Source of the DNA: Dactylorhiza incarnata | Lineage: Eukaryota; Streptophyta; Magnoliopsida; Asparagales; Orchidaceae | Assembly: GCA_033032865.1 (NCBI GenBank) | Contig: JAWHQI010000613.1 | Location: forward strand, 372,001-436,000 | Length of the DNA stretch: 64,000 bases | Direction of reading: 5' to 3' | Shown: piece by piece, positions 58,705-64,000 of the stretch | Layout of the letters: each line of letters begins with the position of its first letter | Position numbering within the stretch: the first letter of the stretch is position 1 | The notes under the pieces: model-generated | Database searches by the model: none | What the model was told of the DNA's origin: nothing | Seen by the model: only the letters and a program-made list of their open reading frames with translations | Made by a program: the position numbers and the translations under genes

Positions 58705-58824
58705 CCATCAAGTTCATTTAATGGTCGACATATAGTGGATTGCAGTAGAAATGAGGAAGTTTGCTCCAATTGGCACCTAAACATCAAACATCCATTACTT
58801 TTGATCCGGTTGTCTGATTTTTGC
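58705..58824. repeat. Last satellite fragment
   Basis: Continues the satellite after D (CCATCAAGTTCATTT...) and ends within the monomer at GATTTTTGC, where the F remnant starts without visible duplication. Confidence 0.88.
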
Positions 58825-58923
58825 TAAAGAAAAATGTTATTCGAAATAAAACAAATCGTCAGATCAACCCAAGAAGCGAATAAGAAAATATTACAGACAT
58901 AGTTCATAAAAATTGAAAGCCAT

Positions 58924-60840
58924 TCATGGCTGATGCGGCTCTTGGGGATTATCCTCACGGTGAAGTCGGGCGACCTGGTCGCCAGTCTGAATAAGAAGGC
59001 CATAGATCTGATTCGAATGGTAGTGGATGTGATTAAGCGTGCTGTGAAGCCGCGCGGCGTCCCGTTCTACCTGTGCGGCAAGGATCGTACGAGCAGAAGG
59101 GGCCCCTGGCGGGCTCATTCGCAGCAGGGTTGGACGCCTTAACGGGTGGGGGATTAGAGCTCGCCCCAACAGTCGGGCGGTTTAACATCCTGAATCTTCC
59201 ATCACTGGATGAGCGTCGATTTTCGTCCACTTCCCTGGTTATGCGAAGATATTTATTCTGATAATATTTACAGTCCTCCTCAAACTTCGAGGACATCCTC
59301 TTCTCCCTGTCAAAGCACGCGGTTATTGTGGCAATCTGGTCTACCAGAACTCTTTCCTTATCAAGTCGCGCCTTCTTCTCAGACTCCAGTTGAGCCTCCA
59401 ACGCTCTCTCTCTCCCACCTCCTTTTCTTCTCGGCCTCCAGGTCAACCCACGCAGTCTCCAGGTCAGCCCGCGCAGTCTCTAACTGGGCCCTGATCATCA
59501 GATGCTCCTCTCGTCGTTCTTTCCTCTCGGCTTCTAGCGTAACCCGAGCAGCCTCCTCCTTCTTCTCCATCTCTCTTACTTTCACTTCCAGATTATTCAG
59601 AAGATACTGGAAGTCAGCCAGCTTCTCCTGTCCAGGATCTAATCTTGGCACAAAGTTCGACACCTGAGGCAGCGGCGAAAGGCTAGATATCAGGTCGCCC
59701 GACCTTACTATGTCCTCCGGTTTATCTACAAGAAAAGATTGTAATTAGCACAGCCAAAGGCGGATAGAATAATTAAAGGATTATAAGGTTAAAATGCCTG
59801 AATGAACAGGCCGCTTCAATTGTTCCGGGTCCATTCTCTGACGTTGTTCTCGCCAGATCCTTTCATTATTCCTTCGTCTAGAGGCTAAGTTTTGAGTCAT
59901 GGGCAGAAAGAAGCTCGGCGGCGGGTTCAAAAACAACTTGTTTTGCTTTTTCCGGGAACGCGGGATGAAGAAACGGATAGTTTCATAACCCGCATTGGGC
60001 TTACCTGGGGCAAATGGGTCGGGCAGCTGCGGCTTGCCCTGCGCCCGTATCTTCTCCGCCTTTATGCCCATTAAGCGCAGACCGGCTAGGGTCCGGTCCT
60101 TCTCATCTCGTACGTCCTTCTCAGAATCACCGGTATTTTCGTCAGGGGAAACAGTTCGGCTCAAGGTCGCAGGGTTATCAAGTAACATATCTTTGTTCAA
60201 AAAATCATCCATCCCTCTAAAGATGCCTCCGATCGACACACTGGTCGCAGAATCTGGAACAAGATCGCCCGACTTGGCAAGAGGGGTACTGGGGGGATCG
60301 ATTTCCTCTTTCACACGCGGATTACTTTGAAGACAGCCTTGCTGTCGGCTTCCTAAAGGCCCTATTCTTAGCCTTCAACTTTTGGAGTTTCCTAGCAATT
60401 CGCTCGGCTGATGAATAACCCCTCTTTCTCTTCTTATTCTTCCCCGACTCCGGGTTGGTCTGCCTTGAAGGGCTGGAATCATCGAAAATTAGGACCGGCG
60501 AGGTAGGTGACCCGTCCGGCCTGGAAGAAACAACTTCTCCTTCTTCTCCAACATTCAGTTTCATGAGAGGAGTCCCTGATGGAGTAAAATCTATGTCAAA
60601 TGAAGGTGTAGAATGGTCCCCCCCGGGCTCTATCGACTTTTTTCCTAAGGCTTTCTCCTCAGATAGCGAGATCTCCACGTCTTTGGCCTTGGCCGCCTCC
60701 TCCATGGCTGCTTTGGCCTTGATCGCTTCCTCCTCAACGGCTTTAGCTTTAGCCGCTTCTTCTTCAGTGGCTTTAGCTTTAGCCGCTTCTTCTTCAGCAG
60801 CTTTAGCTTTAGCCACTTCTTCTTCAGTAGCTTTAGCTTT
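58924..60840 (-). pseudogene. Antisense gene X of remnant F, broken, diverged homolog
   Basis: Protein segments align with X of A-C: SFDIDFTPSG against SFKMEVTPSG, KKRKRGYSSAERIARKLQ against the KKRK..RLLKKMKK cluster, RFFIPRSRKKQNK against RFFRPRPRNKSR, then a coiled coil, and QVERDAARLHSTLNHIHYHS against RVERDAARIHSMINRLNHN. The exon 2 acceptor TTTTCTTGTAG ends near 59729. Breaks: TAA at about 60322-60324 followed by a frame change, and frameshifts near 59420 and 59130. The N-terminus is an Ala-Lys-Glu decapeptide repeat; the open frame continues into E's LTR (to 60876), which I take as accidental. Confidence 0.7.
60661..60840 (-). repeat. 30-bp tandem repeat encoding an AKAKAxEEEA decapeptide
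   Basis: About six 30-bp units. On the minus strand they read KAKATEEEVA, KAKAAEEEAA, KAKATEEEAA, KAKAVEEEAI and similar. In-frame and highly charged; it would form a helix or coiled coil. Absent from X of A, B and C. Confidence 0.85.
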
Positions 60841-61675
60841 TGTTTGCCCGGAAAACCGCTTCTTGGGTTGGACCATTATCAGACCGCGCGGACTCCTGGG
60901 CCAAGCCGCTGGGTCCCGGGATCGGCGGTTCTCAGTTCAAGAAGGGCCAGGCCGGGCGGCCTGGTGTCATTTCCGGATCGCCCCCAAAGGGATAAAATCG
61001 GCAAAGAGCCAAGGCAAGAAGTTCATCCGCGGTCTCAGCTAGAAGGCCGCGCGGGTTGTCTCATAGAGACTCGAGGTTCCAGCCCCGAAGAACAAGCCGG
61101 GGGTCCAGATCAAAGGCTATCCAAGATACCTTGCGAAAAACGGCTAAGTCATGACCAGAATGCAGACCGCGGCCTCAATCTCCAGGCCGCTCGGTCTGCA
61201 TCATTGACTTAGTCCTGATATCCTCAGCCTCAAGTCAGACGGGTAGGGAAGGCAGGCCGTCAGGTCGCGCGACCTCTTTCTTTTTCTTCTTTGTGCATCC
61301 CGTCACCGCCTGCCCGTTTCTCCTGTACCCGGGCAGGAGGTTATTTTATCCCTGCCCATTCGGGCAGGCCCCCAAGCCTATAAATAGGGGGCGGCACTGT
61401 TCACAAGGGACGCACACTCGAATCCAAGAGCTCGCTTGTCTGAGCTCCGGTCTCGAGTTTCTGGTCTCGCGAACTGTTGACCGGCCGGCTTCTGCTTTCT
61501 CGCATTTGTAACCGCTACTTTTCAATCAAAGGAAAGCCCGTCGCAGGAGTGGCATTTGCCGCGACGGGCGAAGTCTGGCCTCGACCGCTGCTAGCGGTCT
61601 GAATTCTCTAACTAAGTAGTAACCGATAGTCCGCAGCCTTCAATTTTCTTCGTGAGCGCACTTTTGAATCGAACA
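60841..61675 (+). repeat. 5' LTR of element E (835 bp)
   Basis: Starts TGTTTGCCCGG and ends ATCGAACA. It contains the palindrome pair (second one CCTGCCC/GGGCAGG) and shares the leader sequence that follows with B. Confidence 0.85.
61379..61386 (+). promoter_or_regulatory. TATA box of element E LTR
   Basis: TATAAATA in CCTATAAATAGGGGG, 348 bp before the gag ATG. Confidence 0.75.
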
Positions 61676-61726
61676 GAAACACGCGACCTTCAGATCGCGG
61701 ACTATCAGCGAAATCTTTGGTTCAGA
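61676..61726 (+). other. Leader and primer-binding region of element E
   Basis: 51 bp. The first 25 bases (GAAACACGCGACC then TTCAGATCGCGG) are the same as in B although the adjoining LTR and gag have diverged. Confidence 0.55.
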
Positions 61727-64000
61727 ATGTCAGACCGCCAGTTCCCTCCAAGAGACCGGTCCGATCATAGCGATGACTCCCTGTGGGAGGCTCTGGAGCA
61801 AACTAAGAGAGAAGCCGACCAGGCTCAGAAAGCAACTGATCAGCGTCTGGATGCGATCACTCAGGCTCTAACTTTATTAACCGAGCGGTTAGCCTCTCAG
61901 CAGGCCGCGACTAACCAGGCGGTTACTCCCGTTTTACCTCCTCCACCTCCATACCCATTTGCGCAAGTCGCCCACTCCCAACCACCACGAGAAGGTTCTG
62001 CGGACCGGCCGAACTTCTACCAAGAGGCCGCGCGATGTATGCCGGCTCGGGTCCTTGACTTTCAAGGGGCGGCCTCTCAAGCCGCTCATTTTTCCTATCC
62101 GCCTGAGGTCGCCGCTTTCCAAACCTACCCGGCTGGAGCTCCTGCCCGCTCCTATCAGGCGGCCTGTCCGCAAGTGACCGCAGCAGAGGTCCCTTATAAC
62201 CCTGTTTTCCCTCTGTACGAGGATGCCGAGGAGAGTTCTCCCTTCACCGACGAAATCCGAGGAGAGCCGGCCCCAAACAACTTTCGAGAACCACGCATGT
62301 CAGCATATAGTGGGGAGTCCGATCCAGCAATACACCTCCAGGCATTTGAATCGGCTGTTGCTCTGAGGACCATCACTGATGCAACAAAGTGCAAGCTCCT
62401 GGTGACGTCCTTTGATGGGCAGGCCAGAGAATGGTTTTATGGATTGCATCCTCGATCTATCAGATGCTTTGCGGAATTGCGTAGAGAATTTCTACTTCGA
62501 TTCTCTACCTCTAAGAAGAGGAAGAATGGTCCGGCAGCCCTATTCGAGATACGACAGCAAGAAAACGAAACATGGGCCCGTTTCGTCGATCGTTTCCAAA
62601 GGGAAATAATGGAGGTGCAAAACGTCGACCCAGAGTTATATAGGGTCGCTCTGATGCATGGCCTTAGGGAGGGGCCGCTGAAATTTGAAGCTCAAATCAG
62701 GGAGCCAAAAACATACCAGGAGATGATTAGTCTGGCTAACAAATTTATCAGGGGAGAAAAGACCAATCCTGGTTATGTTGCCAAATTGCTCAGCAATAAC
62801 GATCAGTTTAATCCCGCATCAACTCATCAGCAACGTTACAATCATCCATCTCGGCCTGATTTCGAACCCCGGGCTCAGAGGGGGAGGAATCTTAAGCCTA
62901 AACAACCATTCCTCGGCCATCAACGATTTCAAGATCAAAAACCGCCGTTGGCCATCGCACCCACTCAACCCATGGGAGCTCCGCAAATAATGCCTGTATA
63001 TCTGCCGCAGTACATCGCACAACCATCCCCAACTGTTCCATCCATCCGATATGATGAATCTCAGGAGTTGTTCACCCCTCTCAACGTCACCATGAACGAG
63101 GTCGTGCAGATTCTTCAGAAGAGGCCTGACTTTAAAAGGCCCCCTCCTTTGAAATCAGAAGTTCGCAATCGGAACCCGAACCTTTATTGTGAATATCATA
63201 AAGAAGAGGGGCATCAGACTGAGGATTGCCGGGCCCTCCGGTGGTTGATAGAAAAACTCCTGAAAGAGGGAAAGCTTCGGGGGTTGATTCGGCAAGAAAC
63301 TCCGGTTGAACCGCGAGCTGAGAAGAAGAAGGAGGCAGTCGAAGTGACATGGGAGTGTGCAGATGTGGAAGAAGCAGGTTGCTATGGGGATATACATCCC
63401 ACAACCGAATGTATAGAGGTGAATGACGTTGGCCCTCTTGGCAACGTCTATTGCATTCATGGTGGGGCAGGAGTAGAATCTTCTCGAAAGTCTAGCATCG
63501 GGAGAGTTATGAAGCAAGAAGTGGCAGTCGCCTCCACTTCTACTCCAGAAAGGGCGGTCGTTACCTTTGGCCAGGAAGATCTGTCCCCAAATGCAAATCC
63601 TTTTGATGATGCAGTGGTGATAAAGGCGGTTATTGAAAACTACACCGTGCATAAAATCCTGGTTGATACCGGCAGCTCAGTTAATCTCATCTTCCGCGAA
63701 ACGTTTGAAGCCCTTAAGACTGGGAAGTCTTTGCTCTCCACAGAAGGGCCCCTCTATGGCTTCTCGGGAGAGAAGAAAGAAGTAGAGGGGTGCGTAAAGC
63801 TTTTGGTATCGCTGGGGGGTATAACGAAGCTGATAAACTTCGTGGTGGTGGAAGCCCCAAGCAGCTACTGTGCAATTTTCGGAAGGCCAATTCTGAACGC
63901 TTACAGAGCTGTAGTATCTACTTTTCATTTGGCCTTGAAATTCGCCGCTGAGGGACGTCAATATCGGATGCGAAGCGATCCAAGGGTTGCACGTGAATGT
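61727..64000 (+). CDS. gag-pol of element E, open to the window end (partial)
   Basis: I translated this frame codon by codon from ATG 61727 (MSDRQFPPRDRSDH) to 64000: 758 codons without a stop, truncated by the window edge. Gag core has AREWFYGLHPRSIRC and ETWARFVDRFQ; a CHHC zinc knuckle starts at C488 (CEYHKEEGHQTEDC); the aspartic protease motif is VDTGSSVNLIF with D647. RT, RNase H and integrase would follow outside the window. It is clearly diverged from B at the protein level, mostly in the Pro-rich N-terminus and the linker, whereas the protease is well conserved. With no lesion in 2.3 kb, it may be intact. Confidence 0.9.
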   Translation, partial: MSDRQFPPRDRSDHSDDSLWEALEQTKREADQAQKATDQRLDAITQALTLLTERLASQQAATNQAVTPVLPPPPPYPFAQVAHSQPPREGSADRPNFYQEAARCMPARVLDFQGAASQAAHFSYPPEVAAFQTYPAGAPARSYQAACPQVTAAEVPYNPVFPLYEDAEESSPFTDEIRGEPAPNNFREPRMSAYSGESDPAIHLQAFESAVALRTITDATKCKLLVTSFDGQAREWFYGLHPRSIRCFAELRREFLLRFSTSKKRKNGPAALFEIRQQENETWARFVDRFQREIMEVQNVDPELYRVALMHGLREGPLKFEAQIREPKTYQEMISLANKFIRGEKTNPGYVAKLLSNNDQFNPASTHQQRYNHPSRPDFEPRAQRGRNLKPKQPFLGHQRFQDQKPPLAIAPTQPMGAPQIMPVYLPQYIAQPSPTVPSIRYDESQELFTPLNVTMNEVVQILQKRPDFKRPPPLKSEVRNRNPNLYCEYHKEEGHQTEDCRALRWLIEKLLKEGKLRGLIRQETPVEPRAEKKKEAVEVTWECADVEEAGCYGDIHPTTECIEVNDVGPLGNVYCIHGGAGVESSRKSSIGRVMKQEVAVASTSTPERAVVTFGQEDLSPNANPFDDAVVIKAVIENYTVHKILVDTGSSVNLIFRETFEALKTGKSLLSTEGPLYGFSGEKKEVEGCVKLLVSLGGITKLINFVVVEAPSSYCAIFGRPILNAYRAVVSTFHLALKFAAEGRQYRMRSDPRVAREC

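Larger units (their letters stand above)
58825..60840 (+). mobile_element. Remnant F: 3' internal part of a diverged relative, plus orientation
   Basis: Contains only the X gene region (minus strand). Gene Y, the spacer and gag-pol are absent; the left end abuts satellite. The right end abuts the LTR of E without a polypurine tract or the usual ~190-bp LTR-proximal sequence. This fits best with E having inserted into F's X gene; the alternative is a rearranged tandem. Confidence 0.7.
60841..64000 (+). mobile_element. Element E: diverged Tat-like LTR retrotransposon, plus orientation, cut by window end
   Basis: 5' LTR, leader and an uninterrupted gag-pol start. The sequence is clearly diverged from B in LTR and gag, but with the same layout. 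The 3' half lies outside the window. Confidence 0.9.

Noticed and set aside
57713..58717. 334-codon minus-strand frame in the solo LTR (repeats of RPPKGGRPSPSDRP type)
   Set aside because: It is the translation of the 31/32-bp array, which is stop-free in several frames. It crosses the LTR border into satellite and has no independent support.
61676..61700. tRNA gene in the leader
   Set aside because: Only a short stretch resembling part of a tRNA; no cloverleaf, no A/B box pair and no length for a tRNA.

Overview
The window is plant (angiosperm) heterochromatin. There are no host genes, tRNAs or rRNAs. It consists of an AT-rich satellite array invaded by several related Ty3/gypsy LTR retrotransposons. 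The plant, Tat-like assignment rests on the Gag-PR-RT-RNase H-second RNase H-integrase order, the absence of a chromodomain, a CHHC Gag knuckle, spliceosomal GT-AG introns in element genes, and an antisense gene block between integrase and the 3' LTR. I cannot name the species.

Layout: 1-13859 is a satellite of ~175-183 bp monomers organised into ~1.5 kb higher-order repeats, which are themselves duplicated as a ~6 kb block. Element A (13860-41078, minus orientation, TSD AGCTC) sits in the satellite. Element B (26834-40382, plus orientation, TSD GCTAG) is nested in A's 5' LTR. Satellite resumes exactly at the TSD (41079-41664). Element C (41665-55126, minus) follows, and its right LTR runs directly into a second, truncated copy of the internal region (55127-55485), a relic of a tandem LTR-internal-LTR-internal arrangement. 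Rearranged satellite (55486-57197) is interrupted by a solo LTR, D (57198-58704, TSD CCATC), packed with 31/32-bp hairpin repeats. A short satellite tail abuts a truncated relative, F (58825-60840). A further element, E, starts at 60841 and its gag-pol frame is open to the end of the window.

Element organisation: a 773-777 bp LTR carries a TATAAATA box preceded by two palindromes. A short leader follows, then one ~1,880-codon gag-pol frame, then ~2 kb of non-coding DNA with 21-bp repeats and an array of stem-loop modules. Two convergent antisense genes come last, each with its own TATA box and one small intron. Y is a PF04195-like 'putative gypsy-type transposon' domain protein with an acidic Ser-rich tail. 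X is a basic plus coiled-coil protein. B is youngest (LTRs nearly identical, Y intact, gag-pol with one frameshift). A has a few lesions. C is heavily decayed.

Most notable: (i) the stem-loop modules keep perfect or near-perfect stems although the arm sequences differ between modules while the loops are conserved; (ii) the antisense two-gene spliced module has conserved promoters; (iii) a short palindrome of the form RRCCGNNCGGYY is scattered through LTRs, spacers and antisense genes; (iv) the satellite has three hierarchical levels of repetition.
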